64,000 nt of DNA, from NCBI GenBank assembly GCA_903907985.1, contig CAIVQG010000056.1, positions 1 to 64,000 on the forward strand. The letters are read 5' to 3'. Positions 16,621 to 27,155 of this stretch are shown in pieces (within the stretch, counting starts at the first letter, position 1; each line of letters begins with the position of its first letter). The translations under genes and the position numbers were made by a program. This DNA is from an uncultured delta proteobacterium. GTDB taxonomy: Bacteria > Desulfobacterota > Syntrophia > Syntrophales > Smithellaceae. A model generated the notes under the pieces. It was given only the letters and a program-made list of their open reading frames with translations, was not told where the DNA came from and ran no database searches.

Positions 16621-18693
16621 ATGAAGGAAAAAGACTACAAAACAATGAATGCTCCTGAACAGAGCACGTCACCTCAATTCGCGCCCCCGCGTATTTTCCA
16701 GCATGGCCAGCTATTTGATGAGCTGGGAATACAAAGGCTGTGGGACCAGAAAAAACTGATCAATAAATTGAATCATGTCAACTTTACCGATGGTCATATT
16801 TCTATTCTTTTTAATAATGATGTAACAGGCGAACAAATCTTGATTAAAGCTTACCCCCAGCCTTGTATAAAAGATGAACTCGTCTGCCGGCTGGATATTG
16901 AGAACAATCCGGATGATCTGGAAAAATGTAAACCCTCTTATTTAATGATTGAGGACGGATATACGACAATTTTGGCAGCAACTGAAATTATCGGCAAAGC
17001 AGATAATCAGATTAAAATAACTATTCCGGGAAAATGCTATTCTATATCAAAGCGCCGAACAAAACGCTACCGCTGTGCAGACATAACCTGTAAAGTGATT
17101 CAGGGAGAGTTTAATGCCCCCGGCCTGTTGATAGATTTTGCCCCCAATGGCTTGGGAATCAAATTAACCGGGAATAGGAACATGAAAGGATTCGATAAGG
17201 AAAAATCGGTCCTGATCAATCTGGCTCTAAATGGTGTTAAGCTTTTTTCCGGTTTGTGCAGATGTATCCGCAGTGATATGGATTTGCCCGAGGGCAGAAT
17301 GGTATTTATCCCTCTCAACAACCAAATGTCGTTGTTTCCGAAAAGAGAAACGCGCAATCCCCGCCAGCATATTGTTCCCTCATTTTCGATGAGTTTTAAG
17401 CACCCTTTCTTCAAAGGTAACGTGGAACGCGACATATTTGATATTTCTCCGGCCGGGTTTTCAATAAGGGATAAGATTGATGAAGAAACTCTCTTACCGG
17501 GATTGATTATACCGAATGTAATAATTATTTACGCCGGTATTATAAAAATAGAATGTTCCGCTCAGGTTGTATACCGCAAGGAAGAACAGGAAGATCACGC
17601 CGTACAATGCGGCCTTGCTATTTTGGATATGGATATCCATTCCTACAGCAAGCTCAGCCACATTCTCGGCTCATATCTGGACAGTAATGCCCGTGTGTCC
17701 AATGAAGTGGATATGGATGAGCTGTGGGAATTTTTTTTCGATACCGGCTTTATTTATGGCGAAAAATACGAGCATCTGCATCCTTACCGGGAAACTTTTA
17801 AAGAAACTTACCGGAAATTATATCAGGACAATCCGGATATCGCGCGGCACTTCGTTTATGAAAGAAATGGGAAAATATTTGGACATATTGCCCTCGTGCA
17901 CGCTTACGGACCTTCCTGGATAATTCATCATTTTGCCGCAAGAAAAATGGGTAACCGACTGCCCGGGCCGTCGGTATTAAAGCAAATCACACAATACATT
18001 AGCGCCTATATCCGTTTTCCATCGGCTAAAGTCGATCATGTCATGACCTATTACCAGCCGGAGAACAAAATCATTGACCGCATCTTCGGCCGATTTGTCC
18101 GTCATTTGAATGATCCCAGGAAAAGTTCTCTGGACATATTTTCCTACCTTCTTTTTGAAAAAAATTCTGCCCTGGAAACGCTCCCCGCAAACTGGGAATT
18201 GAGGGAAGCTGTAATTTCCGATCTGGTTAAATTGAATGAATTTTATGAAAATAAATACGGTGGCCTACTATTGAGCGCTCTGGGACTGGAAATTCCATCT
18301 GAATCTTTAAAAAAATCATTTATTAAAGCCGGCTTTAAAAGGGATTGCCGTACATATTGTTTGTGTATAGAGGGACAGCGAGTTGCTTTTTTTATCGTTA
18401 ATCAATCAGATATGGGGTTTAACTTATCCGATTTACTAAACGGCATTAAAATAATTGTATTGGAACCAGAGAAACTTCCGTGGGCCCAATTATCGGCAGC
18501 CATTAATCATTTATCCGTTATTTTTACCACGGAGAAGATTCCTGTACTGATATTCCCGGACAATTATCTTGCTTCGCAAAATATCGCTGCAGAAAAACAA
18601 TATGCTTTGTGGATACTGCAATTAAGACGCGGCGGCGATGATTATTTCCTATACATGGATAATATGATGAAAGTAAATACAGGGAAGCAATGA
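16621..18693 (+). CDS. tandem PilZ domain protein fused to GNAT-like acyltransferase
   Basis: A cytoplasmic protein probably regulated by cyclic di-GMP. An N-terminal YcgR-like domain (about 30-135) is followed by PilZ domain 1 (about 143-235) with the ligand residues R145, R149 and DFAPNG (172-177; Ala instead of Ser). PilZ domain 2 (about 241-350) has an exact DISPAG (274-279). The C-terminal half (about 365-685) resembles N-acyl amino acid synthase/GNAT-type acyltransferases, with a central ERNGKIFGHIALVHAYGPSW strand-loop, possibly as two tandem GNAT halves. No membrane segment. The next gene overlaps its stop (ATGATG), so the two are translationally coupled. The acyl donor and acceptor are unknown. 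The PilZ call is firm; the acyltransferase is a fold-level guess. Confidence 0.78.
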   Translation: MKEKDYKTMNAPEQSTSPQFAPPRIFQHGQLFDELGIQRLWDQKKLINKLNHVNFTDGHISILFNNDVTGEQILIKAYPQPCIKDELVCRLDIENNPDDLEKCKPSYLMIEDGYTTILAATEIIGKADNQIKITIPGKCYSISKRRTKRYRCADITCKVIQGEFNAPGLLIDFAPNGLGIKLTGNRNMKGFDKEKSVLINLALNGVKLFSGLCRCIRSDMDLPEGRMVFIPLNNQMSLFPKRETRNPRQHIVPSFSMSFKHPFFKGNVERDIFDISPAGFSIRDKIDEETLLPGLIIPNVIIIYAGIIKIECSAQVVYRKEEQEDHAVQCGLAILDMDIHSYSKLSHILGSYLDSNARVSNEVDMDELWEFFFDTGFIYGEKYEHLHPYRETFKETYRKLYQDNPDIARHFVYERNGKIFGHIALVHAYGPSWIIHHFAARKMGNRLPGPSVLKQITQYISAYIRFPSAKVDHVMTYYQPENKIIDRIFGRFVRHLNDPRKSSLDIFSYLLFEKNSALETLPANWELREAVISDLVKLNEFYENKYGGLLLSALGLEIPSESLKKSFIKAGFKRDCRTYCLCIEGQRVAFFIVNQSDMGFNLSDLLNGIKIIVLEPEKLPWAQLSAAINHLSVIFTTEKIPVLIFPDNYLASQNIAAEKQYALWILQLRRGGDDYFLYMDNMMKVNTGKQ

Positions 18694-21578
18694 TGGGAAC
18701 TGCTCCTCTTTATAATAGTGTTCTGCTCAAAACATATATGGATTTAGTGGCAGAAACATATCCCCAGGTTAGTGTGCCCAAATTATTAGAATATGCGAAA
18801 ATTGCTCCCTACGAGCTGGAAGATCAAGGGCAATGGTTTACTCAAGAACAAATTGATCGTTTTTATGAATATCTAGTAAAAAGTACAGGCAATCCCCAAA
18901 TAGCTCTTGAAGCCGGACGCTTTGTCGTAAAATCAAAATCGTGGTCAATAATAAGGCAATATACGGCGGGCTTCGTTACGCCTTCCATGGCTTTCTGGAT
19001 GATGGAAAAAATAAGCTCTACCTTAAGCAGACATATAATATTTAAGGTTAACCACATAGCCGCCAACAAGGTAGAAATGATCGCAACTCCCCAAGAAGGT
19101 GTAAAAGAAAAACTTTACCAGTGTGAGAACAGAATTGGTTTGTTCGAAGGTCTGGTTAATTTTTTTACCGACAAATATCCAACCATCGAGCACAGTGAAT
19201 GCATCCATAGAGGAGATTCCTCCTGTAAATACATTATCTCCTGGAAAACAACGCTGGCAATGATCTGGAAATCAATCGCCGGTTATTCTTTTGCCTTAGG
19301 AATCGCGGCTTCATTAATTTTACTTTTTTCAGTGCCTTTCCGATCTTGGATTATTTATTCTTTGTCTTTTTCCTTAATTACCACTATCAGCTTTTTAATA
19401 TCTGAAACACTGGCGAAAAGAGATTTAAATAAATCAGTAGAAAGCCAACAAAGCATTGGCGATCAATTAATGAAACAATTCGATATTCGATATAACGAAT
19501 TAGCTTTGATTAAAGAAATTGGCGAAGCCGCTTCCAGCATTCTTGACCCGCAAGCGCTTTTAAATTTCATTACCGACGCCTTACAAAAACGTCTGCGATT
19601 TGACCGCGGCATGATTATGCTGGCCAACCCCGAAAAAACACACCTTGTTTACACAACTGGTTATGGATACACGCCCGCAGAGGAACTGCTCTTAAAAAAC
19701 AATGATTTCAATTTGACCAATCTGCAGTCGGAAGGTATTTTTTATTTAGTTTACCGGGACATGAAACCATTCTTGACCAATGACATCGCTCATATCAGAA
19801 ATAAACTTTCTGAAAAAAGCATAAAATATGTGACCGAATTAAGAGTTAAAGCTTTTATTTGTGTCCCGATTATTTACGAAGGCAAGTCAGAGGGCATTCT
19901 TGCTGTCGATGGCACAAAAGCAAAAAGCCCACTCACCCAAAGCGACTTGAGTTTGCTCATGGGCATCGCCCCGCAAATTGGCATCAGCCTGAATAACGCA
20001 CTTGCTCACAAGCAACTCAAGGAAAGTGAAGAGCGCTTCCGCAACTTAAGCAACAACTCGCCTGATATTATTTATCAGTTGGATCGGGCAGGAAAGTTTA
20101 AATACATCAATCCCGCCTGGGAGGAAATTTTCGGGCATAAAAGAGATGAGCTTTGGGGCAAAAACATGACCAGCTTTATGAGTGAGGATGATCGTGTCAG
20201 TTTTGCCCCTATTTTTCAGAAAATCATTACCAGCAAATCAACCGTTAGGGATAAAAATTTTATCCTATTAAATAAGAAAGGAATGGACCGCTACGTAACT
20301 TTCACCGGCGCACCGGATTTAGACTCAGAAGGAAAGGTTATCGGAATTGTCGGGACGCTAAAGGATATTACCAAATTGCGCAGCATGGAAGTCCAACTGT
20401 TACAGGCTTCTAAAATGGAAGCTGTGGGCACGTTAACAGGAGGTATCGCCCACGACTTCAACAATATCATTCAGGCCATCATGGGCTATAACCAGCTGAT
20501 GATTTCGGGAAGAATCGGCAACGAAAAGGATATGGTTTATCTCAACAATATCGGAGAATTGATCCAGCGTTCCCGCGAACTGGTCCAGCAGTTGATGCTT
20601 TTCAGCAAAAAAGTGGAACCGCAATCCAAAACGGTTAACATTAATAATGAAATTGTAAGTACGCAAAACCTGCTTACAAAATCAATCCCGAAAATGATTG
20701 AGATTAAAAACAACCTCGATAAAAACATTTTCCCCATTAATGCCGATTCCACCCAGATCGGACAAATAATCATGAATCTTGTTATTAATGCCCGCGACGC
20801 AGTGGGAGACTCCGGAAATATAATTATCGCCACAAAAAACACCTTTTTGCCGGAAGATACTTACGCCGGAGGGTTGAATGTGCCTGCCGGCAATTATGTT
20901 GAACTATCTGTATCTGATACAGGATCGGGAATGAGTAAAGAAGTGATGCAGCATATCTTCGAACCATTTTTCACCACAAAAGAAGTGGGCAAGGGAACCG
21001 GATTGGGTCTTGCTGTTGTTTATGGAGTAGTGAAAAGCCATAATGGTTTTATATATTGCCAAAGCGAATTGGAAAAGGGAACAACTTTTCATATTCTTTT
21101 CCCTGCCTTGACCGCCATAAGAACTCCGGAAGTAATCACCCCCCAACAACCCAAGCAATTACCAACAGGCACGGAAACGATCCTTCTTGTCGATGATGAA
21201 AAAGGTATTTTAGATACAGGAAGAGATACCTTAATTTTATATGGCTACAAAATACTTACCGCGGAAAATGGTGAACAAACCATTGAAATTTATCAATCAC
21301 AAATGGAAAATATTCAACTGGTTATTTTAGATTTGATTATGCCCGGCAAAGGAGGGAAAAAATGCTTAAGCGATTTAATCGCCATTAATCCTCAGGTTAA
21401 AGTATTAATGACCAGCGGCTATTCCAGCTCCCAGCAGATAGAAGAATTGATCAAAACAGGTGCAGCCGGATTTATCAGCAAACCTTATCGCCCTGAAGAT
21501 TTACTCTTCACCATCCGCAAAATTATCGATACAGATTCATTAGTCAGCAACAGGCCTGGTGCCTTTACAAATCAGTAA
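18690..21578 (+). CDS. hybrid histidine kinase: V4R-like, GAF, PAS, kinase, receiver
   Basis: Membrane-bound hybrid sensor. The N-terminus (1-185) resembles a V4R/4-vinyl-reductase ligand domain, ending in C171-IHRGDSS-C179-Y. Two transmembrane helices follow (about 194-240), then GAF (about 275-435), PAS (445-565), a HisKA/HATPase kinase with phospho-acceptor H588 (GGIAHDFNN), N-box N700, G-box DTGSGM (743-748), and a receiver (828-950) with phospho-acceptor D881 ([12 protein letters not shown]). There is no output domain, so it must signal to a partner. It overlaps the PilZ-acyltransferase gene by four bases and ends 39 bases inside the convergent methyltransferase gene. Confidence 0.88.
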   Translation: MMGTAPLYNSVLLKTYMDLVAETYPQVSVPKLLEYAKIAPYELEDQGQWFTQEQIDRFYEYLVKSTGNPQIALEAGRFVVKSKSWSIIRQYTAGFVTPSMAFWMMEKISSTLSRHIIFKVNHIAANKVEMIATPQEGVKEKLYQCENRIGLFEGLVNFFTDKYPTIEHSECIHRGDSSCKYIISWKTTLAMIWKSIAGYSFALGIAASLILLFSVPFRSWIIYSLSFSLITTISFLISETLAKRDLNKSVESQQSIGDQLMKQFDIRYNELALIKEIGEAASSILDPQALLNFITDALQKRLRFDRGMIMLANPEKTHLVYTTGYGYTPAEELLLKNNDFNLTNLQSEGIFYLVYRDMKPFLTNDIAHIRNKLSEKSIKYVTELRVKAFICVPIIYEGKSEGILAVDGTKAKSPLTQSDLSLLMGIAPQIGISLNNALAHKQLKESEERFRNLSNNSPDIIYQLDRAGKFKYINPAWEEIFGHKRDELWGKNMTSFMSEDDRVSFAPIFQKIITSKSTVRDKNFILLNKKGMDRYVTFTGAPDLDSEGKVIGIVGTLKDITKLRSMEVQLLQASKMEAVGTLTGGIAHDFNNIIQAIMGYNQLMISGRIGNEKDMVYLNNIGELIQRSRELVQQLMLFSKKVEPQSKTVNINNEIVSTQNLLTKSIPKMIEIKNNLDKNIFPINADSTQIGQIIMNLVINARDAVGDSGNIIIATKNTFLPEDTYAGGLNVPAGNYVELSVSDTGSGMSKEVMQHIFEPFFTTKEVGKGTGLGLAVVYGVVKSHNGFIYCQSELEKGTTFHILFPALTAIRTPEVITPQQPKQLPTGTETILLVDDEKGILDTGRDTLILYGYKILTAENGEQTIEIYQSQMENIQLVILDLIMPGKGGKKCLSDLIAINPQVKVLMTSGYSSSQQIEELIKTGAAGFISKPYRPEDLLFTIRKIIDTDSLVSNRPGAFTNQ

Positions 21579-22382
21579 AGGTGTGTAAGTAAAACGTCTG
21601 GAATCAACCAAGTATTTTGTAAAGTCACTGTAAAATTGGTCGTAACCGCCGGGATAAGATTGCACCACACTTCCAACCCTTTTCAGTACAGTCTCTATTT
21701 TTTTTATCAAGTTAAATCTGTCTTTATCGTTTATTACCCCATAAATTAAATTATGTGCCATTAATTCCACATCGATATTTTCCAATCCCGCATCATAAAG
21801 AAAAGAATAAAGCTTACGTCCTATAAAGGTGTCAAAATTAAATTGTTCATCCAGTGTCAGCATTATCTTCGCAAGAGTTGACTGAAGAGGCTCCGGCATT
21901 TCATAGTAAATAAGAGAATTGAAATCCAGATCGATCAGGCAGAGAGTGCCGCCCGGCTTCAGACAATTTTTCAGTTTCCTGACAATATCCGGGGATTCCC
22001 GGCGGAAATACTCGAGGACAAATCTGACCCAGATAAGATCAAATTCTCCCAGTCCCGTCATTGATTCGTTTAAGTCCTGCCGGTAAAACTCAATACCATT
22101 TTTACCGCCGTAATGCTTTTCGGCATAGGTCATTCTGGACTCAGAGAAATCAATACCAACAATACTTCCTTCCGGTTGAATCATTTCGTAAAGCAGTGCC
22201 GTTGTTTTCCCTACACCACATCCTACATCAAGAACACGCATCCCCGGTTTGATGCCACACCAGAGAGCCTGTCTGCGCAGGGCTGCCGGATCAGTCTTGA
22301 CTTCCAGACGGTTCGCTTCGTCTTCGCTTTCCATAAGATAGTCTTGAGAATTATCAAAATCAGATTTTGAGTTTTCCGCCAC
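21540..22382 (-). CDS. class I SAM-dependent methyltransferase
   Basis: Rossmann-fold methyltransferase with the SAM-binding motif I VLDVGCGVGKTTAL, the acidic residue of motif II in IVGIDFSESRM, and motif IV FDLIWVRFVLEYF. Similar to UbiE/Methyltransf_11/25 proteins, which act on small molecules or lipids; the substrate is not evident. The start is GTG at 22382 behind GGGGGTGG. Its 3' end overlaps the convergent kinase gene by 39 bases. The 137-base gap to rfbB shows no gene. Confidence 0.82.
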   Translation of the reverse strand: MAENSKSDFDNSQDYLMESEDEANRLEVKTDPAALRRQALWCGIKPGMRVLDVGCGVGKTTALLYEMIQPEGSIVGIDFSESRMTYAEKHYGGKNGIEFYRQDLNESMTGLGEFDLIWVRFVLEYFRRESPDIVRKLKNCLKPGGTLCLIDLDFNSLIYYEMPEPLQSTLAKIMLTLDEQFNFDTFIGRKLYSFLYDAGLENIDVELMAHNLIYGVINDKDRFNLIKKIETVLKRVGSVVQSYPGGYDQFYSDFTKYLVDSRRFTYTPLLICKGTRPVAD

Positions 22383-22519
22383 AATCCACCCCCATCAGCA
22401 ATAACATAATGAATCATTATAATCTTCGGCATATGCAGAAAGCGAATCGCTCATAACAACTCCCTTGAACTAAAAATGACCGGGCTTTAACAATACTGTT
22501 ACCTCTGAATGCTTTTGTA

Positions 22520-23602
22520 CTATGAGCCGTATTGTTCTTTCATCCAGGCCTGATAGTCGCCGGTTTTGATATTCTCCACCCATTTCTTCTGCGTAAGGTA
22601 CCAATTGATTGTTTTTCTTAAACCGGAGTGAAACGACTCCTGAGGAGACCAATTCAGTTCGGATTTTAGTTTTGTAAAATCTATGGCATAGCGGCGGTCA
22701 TGGCCGGGACGGTCTTGAACGAAGGAGATCAGTTCCCGGCGTGATTTCCCGGAAGTCGCCGGAGCTATCTCGTCGAGAATATCACAAATCATTTGGACAA
22801 TTACGATATTTTCTATTTCTGCATTGCCGCCGACATTGTAAGTCTCGCCTGTAGTCCCATGATTCATAATCGTCCAGATTGCCCTGCAGTGATCTTCAAC
22901 ATAGAGCCAGTCACGCACATTTCTCCCATCACCATAAACGGGTAATGTCTTTCCCTCGGCAGCATTCAAAATTACCAGGGGAATAAGCTTTTCCGGAAAC
23001 TGATAGGGACCGTAATTATTGGAGCAGTTGGAAATTGTCGTAGGCATACCAAACGTCTTAAAATAAGCGCGGACTAAATGATCGGAAGCAGCTTTTGATG
23101 CGGAATAAGGGCTATTGGGACGGTAAGGTGTGTCTTCGCGAAACAGCCCTTCGGCGCCAAGACTTCCGTAAACCTCATCAGTACTGACGTGATGAAAAAG
23201 CTGAAATTCATCACCCCGGGACTTGGCTATTTCCAGAAGATTAAATGTGCCGACAATATTGGTCTGGACAAAACTTCCCGGATCTTTTATCGAACGATCT
23301 ACATGCGATTCGGCAGCAAAATGACAAACAGCATCGACATCATATTCCAGAAATACCTCTCCCAGTTTAACTGCATCACAAATATCTATTTTCCGGAAAA
23401 TGTATCTTTCCGGAAAATTGCGGGCAATATCAACCAGATTTTCCGGATTTCCCGCATAAGTTAATTTATCCACATTAATAATCCGACCGGAAAACTCGTG
23501 AGTACCGATTAAATGACGGATAAAATTGCTGCCGATAAATCCACAACCTCCCGTTACCAGCAAATTTTTGAATCCGGACCTACTCTTTCTTTTTGCCTTC
23601 AT
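22520..23602 (-). CDS. rfbB: dTDP-glucose 4,6-dehydratase
   Basis: Converts dTDP-D-glucose to the 4-keto-6-deoxy sugar, the second step of dTDP-rhamnose and related O-antigen sugar synthesis. An extended SDR enzyme with the NAD-binding [14 protein letters not shown] at the N-terminus, [32 protein letters not shown] and the catalytic [10 protein letters not shown]. At 360 residues it has the family's usual length. No rfbA, rfbC or rfbD lies nearby. It starts inside the end of the HDOD gene (23-base overlap), so the two are probably cotranscribed. Confidence 0.93.
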   Translation of the reverse strand: MKAKRKSRSGFKNLLVTGGCGFIGSNFIRHLIGTHEFSGRIINVDKLTYAGNPENLVDIARNFPERYIFRKIDICDAVKLGEVFLEYDVDAVCHFAAESHVDRSIKDPGSFVQTNIVGTFNLLEIAKSRGDEFQLFHHVSTDEVYGSLGAEGLFREDTPYRPNSPYSASKAASDHLVRAYFKTFGMPTTISNCSNNYGPYQFPEKLIPLVILNAAEGKTLPVYGDGRNVRDWLYVEDHCRAIWTIMNHGTTGETYNVGGNAEIENIVIVQMICDILDEIAPATSGKSRRELISFVQDRPGHDRRYAIDFTKLKSELNWSPQESFHSGLRKTINWYLTQKKWVENIKTGDYQAWMKEQYGS

Positions 23603-24446
23603 ATTTGGGTAATAGTCTCTCTCTCTTCTTTATTATGCGCAGGTATTTACCTAAACCAACAGCATTGAATTGGTTTTCGAAAATGGATTGCAGAGTTATT
23701 GTTTCATCTCTACCCCATGTAGCTGGTGTGATGGCTTCAATAACCAAATGATTATGAAATTTATGAAAACTGGCGGCAACAAGATTGATGGCAATCTGGG
23801 TCATACCGGAAATGGTTATATAATTTTCTTCCACCACAATGCTTTCGGGAAAAAGCATTTGCATCAGGTAATCGGGCAGCGCAAACCTCTCTACAATTCT
23901 TTCTGTTAAATAAATTTGATATTTATTAATAAAATCTTCATCTATCCGCTCATCTTCCAAAGCATGAAACTTCTTGTATAAAAGAATAATCATCTTCCCT
24001 ATTTCCGAAAAGAGGCCGCCTAATTCAATTTTCTTGGCATTATCTTCCCGCATGCCGAATTGCTGCGCTAATATTTTCCCCAGGACAGACGAAGCAAAAC
24101 TTCGGGCAAATATTGTTTCTATTTCTTCATCGCCTCGAGCCAGAATTTGCAGAGCTAAAATAATTATCAGCGCCTTCGTATGATTCATTCCCAAACGGGT
24201 TACAACTTCATAAAACGTATGAATACTGCCTTTTCTTAAACTCCCATAATAGGCAGAATTGGCAATATTGAAAATCCGCATGGTGATTTCATTACTGATC
24301 TTGGCTTTGAGCATCTCTATTTCCTGATTGCTGGCTTCAACATTGTCCAGAACCCAGAGAGCTTCAGGAGAAAAACCGAGAGTTTCCTTATTAATCATCT
24401 TTTCTTCGATGAGATCGATAAGGATTATTATTTCATCTCTTTCCAT
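23580..24446 (-). CDS. HDOD domain signalling protein
   Basis: A stand-alone HDOD protein. This HD-related domain lacks the metal residues and is used in signalling and stress regulation. It has the typical opening helices (DLIEEKMIN ... [19 protein letters not shown]) and [15 protein letters not shown], with [18 protein letters not shown] in the middle. No output domain. It sits between the CHAT-TPR gene (54 bases upstream) and rfbB (overlapping), all on the minus strand, so it is probably in one operon with them. Confidence 0.82.
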   Translation of the reverse strand: MERDEIIILIDLIEEKMINKETLGFSPEALWVLDNVEASNQEIEMLKAKISNEITMRIFNIANSAYYGSLRKGSIHTFYEVVTRLGMNHTKALIIILALQILARGDEEIETIFARSFASSVLGKILAQQFGMREDNAKKIELGGLFSEIGKMIILLYKKFHALEDERIDEDFINKYQIYLTERIVERFALPDYLMQMLFPESIVVEENYITISGMTQIAINLVAASFHKFHNHLVIEAITPATWGRDETITLQSIFENQFNAVGLGKYLRIIKKRERLLPKYEGKKKE

Positions 24447-24499
24447 ATTAAACTTCTACTTTCTCTTTCCAGGGATATGATTTTATTCTTAATTAAAAG

Positions 24500-27043
24500 C
24501 TAATATTTGCCGGTCAAAATAAATGCCGCCCAATCATAAGGTTCATAACCGCGGCGGATCATTTCCATTTGTGCATTTTTTAAGGAATCGGCAAGATCGT
24601 CATCTTTCTTTATATTTTTATAAAAAATGCCCATAAAGACTGCTGTCGATCTATCATCAATATTCCAGAGAGTTGCCACCACGGAAGGACTACCGGCGTA
24701 TAGAAACGCCCTGTTGAGCCCCACTATTTCCGTACCGGTAGAGGAAAGCCCCAGTGCGGTTTTACAGGCACTCATGACAATAGCCCTTCCCTTAAATTGG
24801 AGTTTAAATATTTCGGCTGCGGTAATTCGGCCATTCTCCTCCGGGCCTGCCGCCAGCAGCAGCCCCGAATTCATGGGCGCGTCTTCGATAAAAAGACCAT
24901 GTGTAGCGAAATGAACTATATCATAACTGCTCAACATTTTCCTGACTTTATTCTTTGTCGCCTCGGCTCGCAAATATATATTTGCCTGGGGAATAATCTT
25001 CTTTATATTTTCTACTTCTGCTTGGGCATATGGCAAATCGAGCTCTTTGTTTCCTAAATCCGGATTACCAAAAGCCAATACTTTCAACCCCCGGGAAGGC
25101 TCTTTCTTCATAACGTATTTTAACACACCGGCGCCCGGCAGGTAAAAGATAGAAAAACCATCAATAAGATACTGCCCTTTATAGCTCATAGCGGCAAAAG
25201 GCAAATAGTAGAGCGCCCCATGGGGAATGAAACCGATCCTGTCCCCCTTGACAAAAGGAATCACCGGCTTAAGAAAGGTATCGTAAATTTTTTCGGACAA
25301 TACCGCCGTCTGCTTTTTATCTTTAGCGGCAATTGCCTTATTAAATGAAGATACCAGCGAGGACACATCTTCTTTATTAATTTTTATTCTTTCTAAATGA
25401 ACACGATCATTATTGACGGCCCAAATGTAAAGAACCTTATCAGCTACATAATAACTAAAGAGAGTCGTATTTGTATCGAGTAATTGGCGGATATCTTCAG
25501 TATCGGCTGGTACAACAGAAACTAATGAATAGAGTTCTTCGTTTAGTTCCTTAATTTTAATAATTACGTCTCGGTGTCCTGATTGCGCCTTTTCAATTTT
25601 GTCCAGTGCATTTTTAAAGGCCAAATCGCCGCCGGCTGTTGAAAGCAGTTTTCTGTATCCATCAGCCATTTCATTGATATAATTTTTATCCTTTTTAATC
25701 AATGCGCTTTCCGCCTCGGTTTTACCGATATCTTTTCCCGCCAGAAGATCAACCAATACTCTGGATTTGGCTTTTTCGGCAATTTCAAAAGCGCCCTTGT
25801 AGTCCCCTTCTTTAGCTAAAAGTTCAATCAACGCTTCATAGAGCCCTTGTCGGTGAAACATATATGTTTCTTTAAGTGTATCAATAACCAGATCAGAGCG
25901 CTGCTTCTCCATTATGCTAACTGCATCTTTCAGCAGACTGATGGCTTGAGGAGTATCACCAAACCCCAGATAGTAACGGGAAAGGATAAACTTTGCCCAA
26001 ATCTGGTAAAAAGGTAGATTATATTTATCCGCAATTTCATTTAACTGGTGAGCAGCCTTTTGCCCATCGGTGATGTTCTTCTCCAGCAGATAGACTTGAT
26101 TATGGAAGAAAATGCTGTCTATTTCTCCGACACGAAAATTGGCTTTCTTGGCCAGTTGACTGGAAGTTGCCAAATGTTTCAGTGCTTCGGGAAGCTGACC
26201 TTTTATCCCGTAAGACAAACCCAGAAAATTGTACACATTTGATTCCATTATCTGAAAAACATTTTCTGGAGTAAACTTGCCGATCTTGGTTTTTCTAATC
26301 TCCTTATTGAGAATAACAACCTGCTGCAAATGAGAAATACCTTCATCCACATTTTTACGGATGGCTTTGTAGAGAGCTTCGTCAAAATCAAGCAAACTGA
26401 ATTTTTTGGACATGGCCGGGAAGTAATCAGCTAAAATTACCGCAATACCATATTCGAGTTCGGAATCCCGCCGCAACATGAGCAAATTAAAATCATTACG
26501 AAAATTTTTATTGGATTGAAATGATTTACGGAAATAATCCATAGCCTTATTATAGTCTCCGTTCATCAGATAGTAATGACCATAATTATGATAAACAAAA
26601 GCATTGAGCGGAGCATTGGGCCAGGCTTTCTGGGCTTCTTTAATTGTATTATAGGCATCCTGCATTTTGCCAAACTCATACAGAGTAAATATTTTTCGAT
26701 TTAGAGCGGTGCCTTCTCCGGTGGAGTCTTTACGCTGGCGAAATTCCGTTATTGCCCGGTCAAAAAAGTGAATGGCGCGCACTTCATCACCTAAGGACTC
26801 ATAGTGCATTCCAATACTCATAAAAATAAAGGGGATTGCCCAATCAGAAGCCAGACTGGCGCCTTTGAGCTGTTTGACGAAGTTCTCTGGTATTTCATGG
26901 TCATAGGGACCTTTTAACTCAATTTTAACCATGAAATCAGGCGGCTCCGGCATGTTTTGCATGATGCCGCTACAGCCATATATTCCACTCAGAAAAAAAA
27001 TGGCCAGGATTAAAACTGATCTGGGCAAAAAAAGGCGATACAT
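24500..27043 (-). CDS. TPR-CHAT lipoprotein (caspase-like peptidase)
   Basis: About 847 residues. A lipoprotein signal (MYRLFLPRSVLILAIFFLSGIYGC) places it at the cell envelope. Multiple TPR helices span about 60-430, then a coiled linker, and a C-terminal CHAT domain with the catalytic dyad His in VHFATHGLF and Cys in MSACKTALG. CHAT proteases cut partner proteins once activated through their TPR region; the substrate is unknown here. I use the ATG at 27043 (GGAG eight bases upstream, signal peptide right after) rather than the longer open frame to 27100. A TATAAT box at 27063-27068 could be its -10 element. Likely first gene of an operon with HDOD and rfbB. Confidence 0.86.
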   Translation of the reverse strand: MYRLFLPRSVLILAIFFLSGIYGCSGIMQNMPEPPDFMVKIELKGPYDHEIPENFVKQLKGASLASDWAIPFIFMSIGMHYESLGDEVRAIHFFDRAITEFRQRKDSTGEGTALNRKIFTLYEFGKMQDAYNTIKEAQKAWPNAPLNAFVYHNYGHYYLMNGDYNKAMDYFRKSFQSNKNFRNDFNLLMLRRDSELEYGIAVILADYFPAMSKKFSLLDFDEALYKAIRKNVDEGISHLQQVVILNKEIRKTKIGKFTPENVFQIMESNVYNFLGLSYGIKGQLPEALKHLATSSQLAKKANFRVGEIDSIFFHNQVYLLEKNITDGQKAAHQLNEIADKYNLPFYQIWAKFILSRYYLGFGDTPQAISLLKDAVSIMEKQRSDLVIDTLKETYMFHRQGLYEALIELLAKEGDYKGAFEIAEKAKSRVLVDLLAGKDIGKTEAESALIKKDKNYINEMADGYRKLLSTAGGDLAFKNALDKIEKAQSGHRDVIIKIKELNEELYSLVSVVPADTEDIRQLLDTNTTLFSYYVADKVLYIWAVNNDRVHLERIKINKEDVSSLVSSFNKAIAAKDKKQTAVLSEKIYDTFLKPVIPFVKGDRIGFIPHGALYYLPFAAMSYKGQYLIDGFSIFYLPGAGVLKYVMKKEPSRGLKVLAFGNPDLGNKELDLPYAQAEVENIKKIIPQANIYLRAEATKNKVRKMLSSYDIVHFATHGLFIEDAPMNSGLLLAAGPEENGRITAAEIFKLQFKGRAIVMSACKTALGLSSTGTEIVGLNRAFLYAGSPSVVATLWNIDDRSTAVFMGIFYKNIKKDDDLADSLKNAQMEMIRRGYEPYDWAAFILTGKY

Positions 27044-27155
27044 AAAACAACTCCGTCCATTAATTATACACGCTGTTCTAATACTTTTACTGATCGACAT
27101 GCAAGCATTTTTCTTTTTTGATCGACGGACGAACTTCAGTAATTTAAGTATATAT

